Assembly: GCA_036365515.1 (NCBI GenBank)
Contig: CM070876.1
Span: forward strand, 108,713,310 to 108,777,309
Direction: 5' to 3'
Length of the DNA stretch: 64,000 nucleotides
Source: Torymus aiolomorphi
Lineage: Eukaryota; Arthropoda; Insecta; Hymenoptera; Torymidae
The notes beneath the pieces were generated by a model. That model saw nothing but the letters and a program-made list of their open reading frames with translations, did not search any database and was not told where the DNA came from. This document shows positions 37,201 to 47,632 of the stretch, piece after piece. The stretch's first letter is position 1. The number at the start of each line of letters is the position of its first letter. The translations under genes were made by a program, and so were the position numbers.

Positions 37201-38700
37201 TAAAATTCTATGGTATCAAAAAGCTACACGCGCAAGCCGGGAGGATTTTTTTAAATACAACGCCCGTAATCGTTGTAAACACGTTTTTATCAATACTTCC
37301 GAGTCTAATGATCGGATCATAAACTTTTTTGTTTTTTAAATAGCATTTTTCCAGTCCTTTTCAATTGTGTACTTCCGATTTCCAAAAAGAAGACGTAACA
37401 AGGCGTTTTCGATTATTATACACGGCGTCTAAAAAGGTGACCGCGCCTAAAAGTCAATAAAATCCATAAAAATGAAAATTTCTTAATTTTTCAAAATAGA
37501 TATTAACGTTGAAGAGTTTCTTTATACAAAGAATTTTTCCCCATTATGAGAAATGATTTTTGTAGACGTGGCATGATTTGCAATTAAGGACAAAAAAAAA
37601 TTCGACCTTCAACATTTGGATAATATTCGGTACATATTTTTGGGCTTTGATGTGCACTTTTGCATTGATAAAAGCGTGTTATATAACAATTATGAAGTCC
37701 TTTTAGTGATTTTTCAAAAAAATATTTAATAATGAATAAAATGATTTTTTTCCAACTTTGGCGGTCATTTGAAAATTAACTATTAATCTCAGAGACTCCG
37801 GTAAGGTCTACTTTTGTAGTCTAATTTAATAATAAACAAAAAAGATCTCTTACACTTTTTTGCTAAAACCCACCAGCTATTTCGATAAAACAAAACAAAA
37901 ATGCGGAAATTGCTCATAAATTATTAAATAACAAAAGGAGATCACGGTTTTGAGACTGCGGATGGCAAGGATCTGATTCAGGAGGTATAGAAAGGAAAAG
38001 AAACCAAGAATAAAATAGCGAGTAGGCTGAAATGTCCACTCCAAATGTCCAGCGCTTGGACTATAACAGCAGACCAACGTTGAGTGAATTAAGCCGGACG
38101 CCAAAACTCGACGATAAGCGAGCGGCCGGCCCACCACGCCGCGAGGCCTCTCGTGGAGTGGGGGGAAATGTAGAGAGAAGACAGCGCGACTGCGAGTGTA
38201 GTCCATTCGCTAAGTCGGTTTTGCGTGCTATCGTAGGTCCCCGAGGCAACCAAGGTTTCTTTAATAGATTAGTATACGTAAAAAATTAATTATTTTATTC
38301 TATATTAGTTTGAATTATTTAGTTTAAAACGATTTCAGAAGAAAAATTCATTTTCGAAAATTCAAATATAGCGTAAGTAGCGAATCTTCGCGTCTATTCT
38401 TCACACATTATCACATCATTCTTCAATTGCTTCATAACACCGGGCCGTCATTTTCTGAAGAGAAGAAGGGACTTCTATAAAATAAATACCTATGAATGTT
38501 TAATGGTGTCGTTTATATACTACCCTACTATTTACGTTCGATTTATACCTTGATCTTAAAAAATTAGTAGAAATATTAAATAATAATTTTGTTAACTTGA
38601 TTCTTATAAAAACTAAGATTGTTTAAATATATGATGGAATTATAATAATTGAACCTATAGAAAAAAATACCAGAATTAATTATTTTAATTTCATAACAAT
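34291..38700. other. 4.4 kb of AT-rich DNA between inverted satellite fragments
   Basis: I recognise no gene. The composition changes at three points. A G+C-richer stretch lies at about 35,220-35,480. A patch at 36,294-36,562 has three mutually overlapping frames on both strands. A CpG-rich island lies at 38,030-38,260. None of these frames shows a family motif, and overlap on both strands argues that they reflect composition rather than coding. The island could be a promoter or first-exon region or a transposon end, but nothing decides this. Confidence 0.5.
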
Positions 38701-39030
38701 TAGATTAATACCACGAGATGCCCTTCAACTAAATTCAGCAATAAAATTTGTCCCGAACGAATATACCCAGTTGTCAGATTCTTTTTTTCGTTCTCGCACC
38801 CCCTTCATCCCCTATATGAAGAAGTTCCGGGGCGACTTTGACATCGGCAAGTTTTTCCTAATACATTACATCCTCTCCAACTGATTTCCGCCATAAAATT
38901 TGTCTTAAATTAATATTTTCCCGAGATAGATTTTTTTTCGGTATTTTCCGAGTATTTTTCGTTAATTTCACCCCTTTGCACCCCTGAACGGAAGGGATCC
39001 GGATCGATTTTCATGACGCCAATTTTTATT
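38701..39030 (+). repeat. Diverged satellite fragment, forward orientation
   Basis: About two units are present. The stretch at about 38,820-38,960, reversed, matches 34,157-34,275 closely: both contain the GACTTTGACATCGGC / GCCGATGTCAAAGTC core, CAACTGATTTCCGCC and the TATTTTCCCGAGATAG box. The last part (about 38,980-39,020) returns to the standard GGATCCGGATCGATTTTCAT core. An older unit precedes it (about 38,710-38,820). It forms an inverted pair with 33,641-34,290. Confidence 0.8.
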
Positions 39031-39054
39031 GTTCTTGGATCCTCTGGACAAGCA

Positions 39055-40285
39055 TTGTTGGTCCATGGCTGCTTGTCTCCGAAAATCTCGGCATTCGCCC
39101 TATTATGGTCTAAGGAAAAACCATGGGGAACACCTTAGACAAGATTTACGATAGATGTTGCTGTTACTCAGATATTTGGTCGTTAGTGTAACAATATCTA
39201 TTCAATATCTATCTGAGAGTAATAGATGCTGGTAGACCATCTTCTTAAATGACCGAAGATTGGTTCTAATTCTAATTTCAAGAAAAATTATATTCTGATT
39301 TGAGCTCAACATGATATCGAGACTGTGCAGACCAGCATTGTCTACCATAACAATCGATGGACCGCCTACACCCGCATCATCAAACATATGCACTAGTTAT
39401 ACGCTTCACAACTGCGACTCAGCAGCCTGAAGGCACGCACTCACTCACTGAAGACTACAATATATCGAGAAAAATATGCGAGCACGCCTGTAAATACAAA
39501 TAAACTCAGCGGCAAGCGGTAATGCCCTTGAATACAAACACGACGGCATCGGACAGTGTCTGACGCAATGAACGCCTAATTTATCCTGGGGAAATGGAAG
39601 TCGAACAAAGATCTAGAAAAATCTATGGAACTCTGCATCAGCCAAAAGCCAGAAGACACATTCTTCCCAAGGGCATCCGAACAACTTTAATACCAATGTT
39701 AATCTATCCAATTATGGATTTCGGAAGCGCAGAAATTTATGATCTAACTGGTGACAAAGAAAGATTACTTCAGAAGATCTTCAATTGGTGTATAAGATTT
39801 GCCTGTGTTTGAAGTTAAAGGATTATATTACGCCTTATCTTGCTACTCTGGAATGAATAAAAATTAAGTTAAGACGTAAATACTTCATGTCCACGTTCAT
39901 TTACAAGATCCTACATACAATTTGTCCAGAATATTTATCATAACAACTCACTCTCCAGTCAAATATGGCAACAAGAACACTCAGAATGGATCGCTAAATC
40001 ATTGATGTACCTTTCCGTAAGTTGGATTTAAAAAAAAATACTTTTGCTGCGGAAGGCCCTACATCCTGGAATGAGCTTCCTCTGGTAATTAGAATGTCAC
40101 CAAACCTTCGGTCATTTGAGAATGGTCTACCAACATCTACTATTCTTTGAGGACAACAGTTGACGAGACATGGATATAATGATGAACTTGAAATCTTGTC
40201 TAAGGTGTTTCCCATGGTTTTTTCTTAGACCACCATAGGGCAAATGCCGAGATTTCCGTAGACAAGCTACCATGGTCGTACAATG
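39055..40285. mobile_element. Non-LTR retrotransposon remnant in foldback arrangement
   Basis: The outer arms at about 39,055-39,300 and 40,050-40,280 are inverted copies. Both contain GCTTGTCT, AATCTCGGCATT, GCCCTAT, TGGTCTAAG, AACCATGGG and ACACCTTAGACAAGATTT in mirrored order. The left arm also mirrors coding sequence of the right arm (the CTTCGGTCATTT region). The right copy is the 3' end of a non-LTR element read on the plus strand. The left is an inverted second copy of that same 3' end, so the pair points away from the centre. Between them, 39,310-39,590 shows nothing I recognise. Confidence 0.7.
39594..40155 (+). pseudogene. Non-LTR retrotransposon ORF2 C-terminal fragment
   Basis: The 72-residue frame at 39,594-39,812 resembles the region just after the reverse transcriptase core of Jockey/CR1-like ORF2 proteins. 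It has a LIYPIMDFGS motif, a DLTGDKERLLQKIFN helix and a CIRFAC box. After a frame change near 39,812, the next segment continues the family pattern with scattered stops (a basic LRRKYFMSTF stretch, then PTSWNELPLVIR near 40,050-40,100) and stops at about 40,150. WNELP followed by IR is a hallmark of the C-terminus of such proteins. It is strongly degraded: no RT catalytic motif, endonuclease or ORF1 is present. The clade is uncertain. Confidence 0.7.
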
Positions 40286-40948
40286 CTTGATAAAAACAAG
40301 ATCGTTTTTTTGTATGTGTGTTATTTTTAATTTAAACGTAATTTTTTTCTTTTTTCTTTGAAATGTTTTTAATCTGCACATTCAAATTATTAAATACTAT
40401 TGACAAGTCCGCGCTTAAGGAGATATTTTCTAGAGCGTTAATAAATGATACTACAAACAAACAAAAGCGGCGATTTCAGTAACAACGAACATTTACACAA
40501 TTAATATACGTCGCAATGCTTTAACAACCAATTTAATTCTACCACCTGCTTGGCTATCGTATAAATTCGTCTTCTTCATTGCGTCCTTCTATAGGATTCT
40601 GATTACATTTCGAATTGTCAATTTTTTCGGCAGTTTTCTTTAATATAACCGACTATTGTGTCTTTGATTAACTTAGTAAGCGAGCACATCCATTATTTTA
40701 TTAGATGCTCTTGCAACACCAACGATAAAATTTTAATTTTAGATTCTATTAAAAAATCTTTGCTAGACATTTGAAAAAAAATCTATAACAAAGAATATGC
40801 ATCTGTATTTTGATCTCATTAATATAATGATCTAATTATACTTTAATTGTATTGACTGAATAAAATTATAATTTCTGGTTTAAAAGTTTATTTAATAATT
40901 TTAACTGTCATGACATTCATAGTTAATGAATTCAATTAAGGGATGATA
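40286..40948. other. AT-rich spacer before the composite element
   Basis: No gene was recognised. The 13-bp word TTCAATTAAGGGA at 40,931-40,943 recurs inverted at about 56,291-56,303, so the inverted symmetry of the composite may extend slightly outside its assigned ends. Confidence 0.5.
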
Positions 40949-40984
40949 ACACAGCCACACAAAAAAAAAATTGAAAGTCCGAAA

Positions 40985-41253
40985 AACTTGACCATGGTAG
41001 TTATATGTTTTTGGGGTCGCTGATTCCGAATCCGGGAGGAGTTAAACCCCATCAGATCTTGGTCAAGGTCATGTCATGGTCAAATGTACAAAATTAGCGG
41101 TAACCAAGGTTTAACCAGTACATACATATGTTTTTGAGGTCGCTGAATCCGAATCCGTGGTCCGTTTGACCCCATCACCTCAGGGTGAAGGTCATGTCAA
41201 GGTCAAATGCTCAAAATTAGCGGTAACCAAGGTTTAACCAGTATATACATATG
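40985..41253 (+). repeat. Subterminal 123-bp repeats, left arm outer part
   Basis: ATATG anchors at 41,003, 41,126 and 41,249 give a 123-bp period. Each unit has TTTTTG(A/G)GGTCGCTGA, TCCGAATCCG, an AAGGTCATGTCA box, CAAAATTAGCGGTAACCAAG and TTTAACCAGT. With the continuation at 45,288-45,470 the left arm has about four units; the right arm (about 55,925-56,128) has two. The AGGTCA-containing phrase is GGTCAAGGTCATGTCA, a tandem arrangement of nuclear-receptor-type half sites. Confidence 0.85.
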
Positions 41254-41693
41254 AGGCGTTTCGCCTCAACTCTCCCAGCGCGGCGCGCTAGCGTCAAATC
41301 ATGCTATTTTCAAGTCGTGTTTACGATATCAATATGCATTTAAAAAAATTATGTGATAAGCGTTTCCGACGTATTTTTTCCTCAGCTTTCCAATGGCGTA
41401 GGTGGTTTTTCCGAAATTTTCCATTTTCCCCCCCAACAAGTATAAAACATACTATATCTCGAAAAGTATATTTTTAATATTTTTTTTTACCCCCTAGATC
41501 GAAAGCTGAGCATTTTTTACGTCGGAAAGGATTTTTTTCAGAAAAACAGAACGCGAAAGAGCAGACGCAGCATCTCCTTCGCGCGCGGTTTTCGGCGCGC
41601 TGTACACCGCGTGGACTAGATGCATTTCGCTCTCTAACAACCACTTAAAATTTTGATTTCCTTAATAATAGCAACAATAAACTAGTATTTATA

Positions 41694-43564
41694 TTAATAA
41701 TTCTTTTTTTTTAAAGTAGATAATTTTATTTTGTTTTGTTTTACGGGTTTTTTAGTGAAGATTTGATATTCTGAACTCATTGACGTTTTTTTTAGTATTA
41801 ATGTTGTTTTATTCATTGGAATAACGGCATGGTACTGTAAAGTTCCCGGTATAGATTTAATTTTACTTAACCTTGATTTTAGTTTCAAAACGGCTTTTTC
41901 ATAGGTCTCTTTAGTGCTGTAAAAAACTTTAGTTTCTTTGCAATTACGTAAAGCCCAGTTGTAAAGGTCTTCTGGTGTTAAAATATGATTACTCGAAGAG
42001 AGTTGAAGACTTGCTCTTTTCGCCCCTCTTTTCAAATTTGCGCCTATACCATCGCACGCACCTTTACCGTGCGCTGTTGCATGAAAATGACATTCAGCAG
42101 GAACTCCAAAATCTTTTTGATGAAACAGAAGATTTTGGAAGGTAGACTTGTTCTTAAAATTCTGACCTGCTCCATCAGTTAAGTAATAAATTTTCTTGAC
42201 TATGAAATTACTTTTTAAATACGATATTATAATTTTTTGATATTCATAAACAGCAACAGTATCGTGATTTAGATTATCAGAAATTATAGCAATGCTTATA
42301 TGTTTAAGATCTTGATTTTCGTTATAATATACCACTGTTGTAAAAACTGTTGCTTGATTATTGTTCCAGTGGAACGATTGTGTTGAATTTTGCACTATAA
42401 ACGCATAGTTTTCTGCAAAATCACAACAAACAAGGAATTCTCCTTTTTGAAGGTTTTTTTTCAAATCGCTTAAGAAAAGATATTGTTCTCTCGCAAAGAA
42501 GTCATGAGTTTTAAATTTTATTAATTTTTCTCCCAGTATGTTCATGAATTCATAAACATTTACAGTTGTAGATACTATTGTGCAACGATCTGTCTGAAGC
42601 CATGACTCATACTGTATTTGAAAAATATCATTTCTCTCAAAACATTCAAGCAAATGTTTCCGTAATACAGGCATATTGGGGCAATCTAAACAGTCTCCCA
42701 AGTAACATTTCGAACTAGCATTACTACATACGATTGCTTGGATACAATCGTGGTAGTTTTTAAGAAATAGTCGAGTACCTTCAGTAAAACTTTGTAAATT
42801 AATAGCATTTAACATCAGCTTGATATTTTCGTGGTGTACACATACGCATACATTATGCGTACCACTGCTTCCCGCTAGAACACAATGCGGCGGCCTCAAT
42901 TGAGTAAATTTAGTGAAGCCAATATTAACAGATTCATGCTCTTTTTTAAATAAACAATAAATTTCACGTAAATTACCAAGTAGTAACCTTTTCTGTACAT
43001 GTTCTCTTTTACCATTATCCTACTTAACAGATATACAATCTTTTAATCCGGGCATTACACGACTAATATCGTCCCTCTCATAAAAACGTTTAACTGAATC
43101 TACACTTTCAACTGGAAATATTTTGCCCCTTTTCTTTTCAGGTTTTGAAAAAATTCCACTTTCAGTTACTAACTTTTTCGCTTCTCGAGCTTCCCACTCA
43201 GTACAACCGAACTCTCTGATTAAGTCTCTGCGAGACCAAAAATCAGGAGCAAGCGTGAGTAGCTGAATTTTATCTTCCTGACCCGGTGATTCTAAAAATT
43301 TTTTTTTAATTGGTTGAGAACTGCCACGCCTGCTTTATGATATTCATCAGTACATTCAATTTTAGCTTTTTTGGCATCGTATGAAGGTAAATCTAACTTA
43401 TGTTTATAAAGTTGACGTTGACAGTTGGAACAAATTTGCGCGTTTTCTGGTACGAGGGGATACGCACTCCTAAATATTGAAGGAAAATTCGACAAATTTT
43501 TACGCACAGAGTAATTAATTTTATTAAAAGGATTTATGCATTTCAGCTTCAAAGCTGGATCCAT
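41694..43564 (-). pseudogene. Transposase of the CATATG-duplicating transposon, nearly intact
   Basis: Most of the protein is the 401-residue frame 41,694-42,899. Possible catalytic residues are in CDFAENYAF (D160, E163), YLTDGAGQNFKN (D242) and HGKGACDGIG (D283). A CVLAGSSGTH motif and CVCVHH pair lie at the N-terminal end, and the tail is basic. The N-terminal 90 residues (43,292-43,564) include a CSNC zinc-knuckle-like pair. Between them, 42,900-43,290 is open in frame with the 401-residue part and holds a helix-turn-helix-like stretch, except for a TAG at 43,020-43,022. A one-base shift in a homopolymer near 43,300 separates the 90-residue part. So it is broken by one nonsense codon and one frameshift. 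I recognise the family as a DDE-type protein widespread in insects and cnidarians but cannot name the superfamily; the 6-bp duplication is a useful constraint. Confidence 0.75.
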
Positions 43565-43965
43565 TTCAGTAGCGAGAAAATAAATGCAATAAATAAACCA
43601 AAAATAAATTATGATTTAATCAGCAAACACACGAAGAACACAAATATAACGGAAACAGCGTTAACATTCTTAAACAATTTCAAGGATAACAAAGATCGAA
43701 AATTCATCAGACTATATAATTGGATACAACAAATTACTCTCGGGCAAAAATTTTCTATACGCAAGCCACCTATCGGGTAAAAAGTAAGTGAGAAGCGTTG
43801 CGTCTGCTATTTCAAATTGATTGTAATGTTTTTGCTTCCTCAAAGAGGAAGCTTTGTAACGGTGAAAAAAATTTTCGAAAAAAAAGTCTTCAAAAAGATG
43901 TTTTATGGTGGTATATGTGTATATTATTTGATTTTGATGATTTTTGATTTCGTGGATGTATGTAT

Positions 43966-43995
43966 GTGTGTGTGTGCGTGTGTGTGTGTGTGTGT
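43966..43995 (+). repeat. (GT)n microsatellite
   Basis: A nearly perfect GT dinucleotide run with one GC interruption lies upstream of the transposase start, inside the 4-kb transposon. Confidence 0.9.
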
Positions 43996-44876
43996 ATTTC
44001 AACTCTTAATATCTCCGAAACTAATCAACCGATTTTCGTCGGGCAAAGCTTATTCGCTTCGTCTTGCGGCAAAAGGAAAGTACCCTGATGGATTTGGGAT
44101 TTTATTGATTTTCTTTTGTTTTATAACCAAAAAACGATTTTGAATTTTTAGTTTTTTTGATTTTTTCGTATCTTATAGTAATTATTACATAAAATAATAT
44201 ACTTCTCTTAAAAGGTATTCAAATTACCTACATTTTCTTTTTTTAAAATTTAAAATTTAAAATATCTTCACTCTGTCATTTGTTATTAATGAAAACTTTT
44301 TTATATTTAAAAAATTAATATCTCAAAAAATAATTTATTTATCGACTTGAAATTTTAACTGTTACTTATTACACTTGTTGGTGGCAATATTGTGTTGCAA
44401 TTTTAAGTGATTATCTATATGAATATATATTATACATTTATTTTCGAGAACTATCATTTTAATATTTTTATATAATGTAGTAAATTAAAATATCAAAACG
44501 TATTAATAGTGCCATTTTTAGCCCCTTCTTTTATCTCTTTTTAATCTCAATTTTTTTTAAACTTGGTGGTCTGTCAAAGCTTTTTTTAACATAGGTACGT
44601 AATATACTATTTTGCAAGAAACTGGTATAAGACGCATCGGTTCAAAGTATGATTGAAATTCTTTAGCATTCCTTTTTATGAAAAATGTATTTTCAGAATT
44701 TCAATTTTTAATTAGGAAACGATGAATTAGTTTGAGGAAGCTAAGTGCCAAAGAATTGGCAGCGGTTTTTTTTTGCGAAATAACCTATGAAAATGTCAAT
44801 CGTGCATATAAGTGAAATTCGAAGTGAAAAAGGATATTCCATAAAGAATTAAAAATGATAAATAAAAATAATAAGG
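43996..44876. other. Non-coding interior of the 4-kb transposon
   Basis: A phrase found in many insect repeats (ATCTCCGAAACTAATCAACC) follows the microsatellite. The rest is AT-rich, with no gene recognised, up to the right TIR. Confidence 0.5.
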
Positions 44877-45287
44877 TTACTAGAGAGCGAAATACATCTA
44901 GTTCACGCGCTGTACAGCGCGCCGCATACCGCGCACGAAGGAGACGCTGCGTCTGCTCTTTCGCGTTCTGTTTCTCTAAGAAAAACATTCGAGCAAATTT
45001 TGCAAAAAATCCTTTCCGACGTAAAAAATGCTCAGCTTTCGATCTAGATGATAAAAAAAAATATTAAAAATTTACTTTCCGAGATATAGTATGTTTTATA
45101 CTTTTTGAGGGTGAAAATGGAAAATTTCGGAAAAACCACTTACACCATTGGAAAGCTGAGGAAAAAATACGGCGGAAACGCTTATCACATAATTTTTTGA
45201 AATTCATATTGATATCGTAAACACGACTTGAAAATAGCATGATTTGACGCTCGCGCGCCGCGCTGGGAGAGTTGAGGCGAAACGCCT

Positions 45288-45470
45288 CATATGTTTTTGA
45301 GGTCGCTGAATCCGAATCCGTGGTCCGTTTGACTCCATCACCTCAAGGTCAAGGTCATGTCAAGGTCAAATGTACAAAATTAGCGGTAACCAAGGTTTAA
45401 CAGTGCATACATATGTTTTTGGGGTCGCTGAATCCGAATCCGTCGTACATTTGAGCCCATGGCACAGTGA
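45288..45470 (+). repeat. Subterminal 123-bp repeats, left arm inner part
   Basis: This continues the 123-bp repeat after the CATATG-flanked insertion, with ATATG anchors at 45,289 and 45,411. This unit has three overlapping or adjacent TCAAGGTCA words (about 45,341-45,367), the densest copy. It ends at a CCATGGCACAGTGA box that is mirrored at about 55,905-55,918. Confidence 0.8.
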
Positions 45471-45504
45471 GCGAAAACGTAAAAAAAAAATGTATTCAAT
45501 TCTA

Positions 45505-45725
45505 AATCCAACCCTTAAACCCTAAACCCTAGACCCTAGACCATTAAACCCTAAACGCTAAACCCTTGCCCTTAAATCCAAAATTCTTAAACCCTAAAGC
45601 TTAACCCTTAATCCCTAAACCCTTAAACCTATAACCCTTGAACCCTAAACCCTTAACCCCTAAACCTTTAAACCCTTAACCCCTAAACCCTTAAATCCTA
45701 AACCCCTAAACCCTATACCCTGAGT
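45505..45725 (+). repeat. Degenerate (CCCTAAA)n tract, left arm
   Basis: About 220 bp of CCCTAAA, CCCTTAAA and CCTTAAC variants, with a mean unit of 7-8 bp. The inverted partner is at 55,619-55,875. The motif resembles the plant-type telomere repeat TTTAGGG and not the canonical insect TTAGG. Because both tracts sit internally in mirrored arms and are degenerate, they are best read as part of the transposon's arms. Confidence 0.9.
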
Positions 45726-45876
45726 TAGCTACATTAAAATTTGTTAGAAGTATATGCAATTCAAAAAAATTTCAAGCCCATTACTCTTTTTTATGGTAAC
45801 GAACTATTTTATTGTCAAATGATCTACGAAGTGGATTACGCTTCCGCTTTTTCGATGTTGATGGCAGATCTCGTTT

Positions 45877-46803
45877 CTACGACCAACAGTAATCTGCTAA
45901 CATGTTTATGTCCCATCTTCCTTGATACTTACGCTCCATTTCCTTGATATCTTGGTGAAATCTCTTTCCCTGCTCTTCGCTGTAATCACCTAGGTTTTCT
46001 GGAAACTCATCTACATGGGAATGTAGAAAGTGTAATTTTAGATTCATTAAGCAGCCTTGATTTTTATAACTATTTACTAAATTTAATACTATTTGTTGGT
46101 AATTTTGGCTCTTATGATTTCCAAGAAAATTTTTAATTACCTCCTTGAAACATAACCATGCTTCTTTCTCTGTATGATTCATTTTCGTAACAAAAATTTC
46201 ATCATTTATCATCCTACGAATCTGAGGGCCAGCGAAAATTCCTTCTTTTACTTTAGCATCACTTAATTTGGGAAACTGATTTCGCAGATTCTTAAAGCAG
46301 TTACCATCTTTGTCTAAAGATTTTACCCATTGTTTCATAAGTCCCAATTTAATGTGCAGAGGTAGTATTAGAATTTTTGATGGATCAACGAGTGGCTTTT
46401 CTTTTATATTCTTAGAACCAGGTTCGAAAGTTTTTCTTAGGGGCCAGAAACTCTTTATGTTATGATTCTTTCTATCTCTACTATCCCATTCACATAAATA
46501 GCAAGGATATTTTGTGAATCTCGATTGTTGCCCTAAAAGTATTGTTAGGATTTTAAGATCCCCACATATTAGCCATTTGTGATATATGTATTTTATTCGG
46601 TTTAATATTACTTCCATGTTACAGTAATTTTCATCCAGTATTACCGAATATCCTATGGGAATGGCTGCATAAACATTTGTATTGTGTAGTAGAATAGCTT
46701 TTAAACTTCTCTTTGACGAATCCATGAACAATCTCCGCCCGTTGGGTTTGTAACATCCATGTTTAAAGCGATTCATCAACCCAACTATATCTTTGCAGTA
46801 CAC
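45877..46803 (-). pseudogene. Arthropod transposon-associated protein, C-terminal 308 residues
   Basis: This protein family is common in arthropod genomes and usually linked to repeats. Recognisable blocks in order are: GRRLFMDSSKRSLKA (22-36), WLICGDLK (77-84), a PCYLCEWDSR block with C101 and C104, HIKLGLMKQWVKSLDKDGNC (150-169), GPQIRRMINDEIF, a HSHVDEFPENLGDYSEEQG block, RFHQDI and MLADYCW at the end. GDLK and the histidine/acidic block are candidate active-site regions, but the mechanism is unknown to me. The frame stops just after MLADYCW, while the inverted copy carries a further basic stretch. No upstream start region is present before 46,803, so it is 5'-truncated. TA target duplication is consistent with this being the cognate element's gene. 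Confidence 0.7.
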
Positions 46804-46869
46804 TAAGGAAAATTCTTCATCGTAAGCGAAATAATCACGATATTCCTTATCTCTGGGGGTACCCCTTAC

Positions 46870-47601
46870 AATCGGGATTCACAAAATATCCTTGCTATTT
46901 ATGTGAATGGGATAGTTGGGATGGAAAGAATCATAACATAAAGAGTCTCTGGCCCCTAAGAAAAACTTTCGAACCTGGTTCTAAGAATATAAAAGAAAAG
47001 CCACTCGTTGATCCATCAAAAATTGTAATACCACTTCTGCACATTAAATTGGGACTAATGAAACAATGGGTAAAATCTTTAGACAAAGATGGTAACTGCT
47101 TTAAGTATCTGCGAAATCAGTTTCCCAAATTAAGTGATGCTAAAGTAAAAAAAGGAATTTGCGATGGCCCTCAGATTCGTAGGATGATAAATGATGAAAT
47201 TTTTGTTACGAAAATGAATCATACAGAGAAAGAAGCATGGTTGTTTCAAGGAGGTAATTAAAAATTTTCTTGGAAATCATAAGAGCCAAAATTACCAACA
47301 AATAGTATTAAATTTAGTAAATAGTTACAAAAATCAAGGCTGCCTAATGAATCTAAAATTACACTTTCTACATTCCCATATAGATGAGTTTCCAGAAAAC
47401 CTAGGTGATTACAGCGAAGAGCAGGGAGAGAGATTTCACCAAGATATCAAGGAAATGGAGCGTAGGTACCAAGATGGCATGTTAGCAGATTACTGTTGGT
47501 CGTCGAAACGAGATCTGCCATCAACATCGAAAAAGCGGAAGCGTAATCCACTTCGTAGATTATTTGACAATAAAATAGTTCGTTACCATAAAAAAGAGTA
47601 A
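46870..47601 (+). pseudogene. Inverted duplicate of the transposon-associated gene, frameshifted
   Basis: Plus-strand copy of the 3' half of the gene at 45,877-46,803. Frames at 47,049-47,261 and 47,347-47,601 hold the LGLMKQWVKSLDKDGNC and FLHSHIDEFPENLGDYSEEQ blocks. A frameshift near 47,245 (after KEAWLF) separates them. The copy continues past the DYCW block into SKRDLPSTSKKRKRN, absent from the readable partner. It is non-functional and useful for dating the inverted duplication. Confidence 0.8.
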
Positions 47602-47632
47602 TGGGCTTGAAATTTTTTTGAATTGCATATAC

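Larger units (their letters stand above)
41254..45287 (-). mobile_element. 4.03-kb DNA transposon with CATATG target duplications
   Basis: CATATG at 41,248-41,253 and 45,288-45,293 flanks the element. The undisturbed repeat unit elsewhere has a single CATATG, so this is a true 6-bp target duplication. The TIRs are about 390-410 bp (41,254-41,643 and about 44,877-45,287), nearly identical, and start AGGCGTTTCGCCT, a sequence that can itself fold into a hairpin. The inner TIR ends have a GCGAAAGAGCAGACGCAGC box. One minus-strand transposase gene (41,694-43,564) lies between. Near-identical TIRs suggest a fairly young insertion. Confidence 0.9.
45753..47629. mobile_element. 1.88-kb palindromic transposon with TA duplications
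   Basis: The ends are TATGCAATTC and its inverse GAATTGCATA, with TA on both flanks. The uninterrupted right arm of the composite (AGAAGTATTGCAAC) shows the empty site with one TA. The two arms, about 45,753-46,531 and 46,870-47,629, are inverted copies of the 3' part of the same gene plus its flank, with some divergence. The spacer at 46,532-46,869 carries the rest of the readable gene. This looks like a foldback derivative formed when one end of a larger transposon was duplicated in inverted orientation. Confidence 0.85.

Noticed and set aside
38032..38289. CpG-rich 85-residue plus-strand frame as a first exon
   Set aside because: Both strands are open, no clear donor site follows, and no link to downstream exons can be shown.
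45505..45725. Genuine telomere or interstitial chromosome-fusion site
   Set aside because: The tract is degenerate and has an inverted partner at 55,619-55,875 in the mirrored arm of one element, so it belongs to the transposon.
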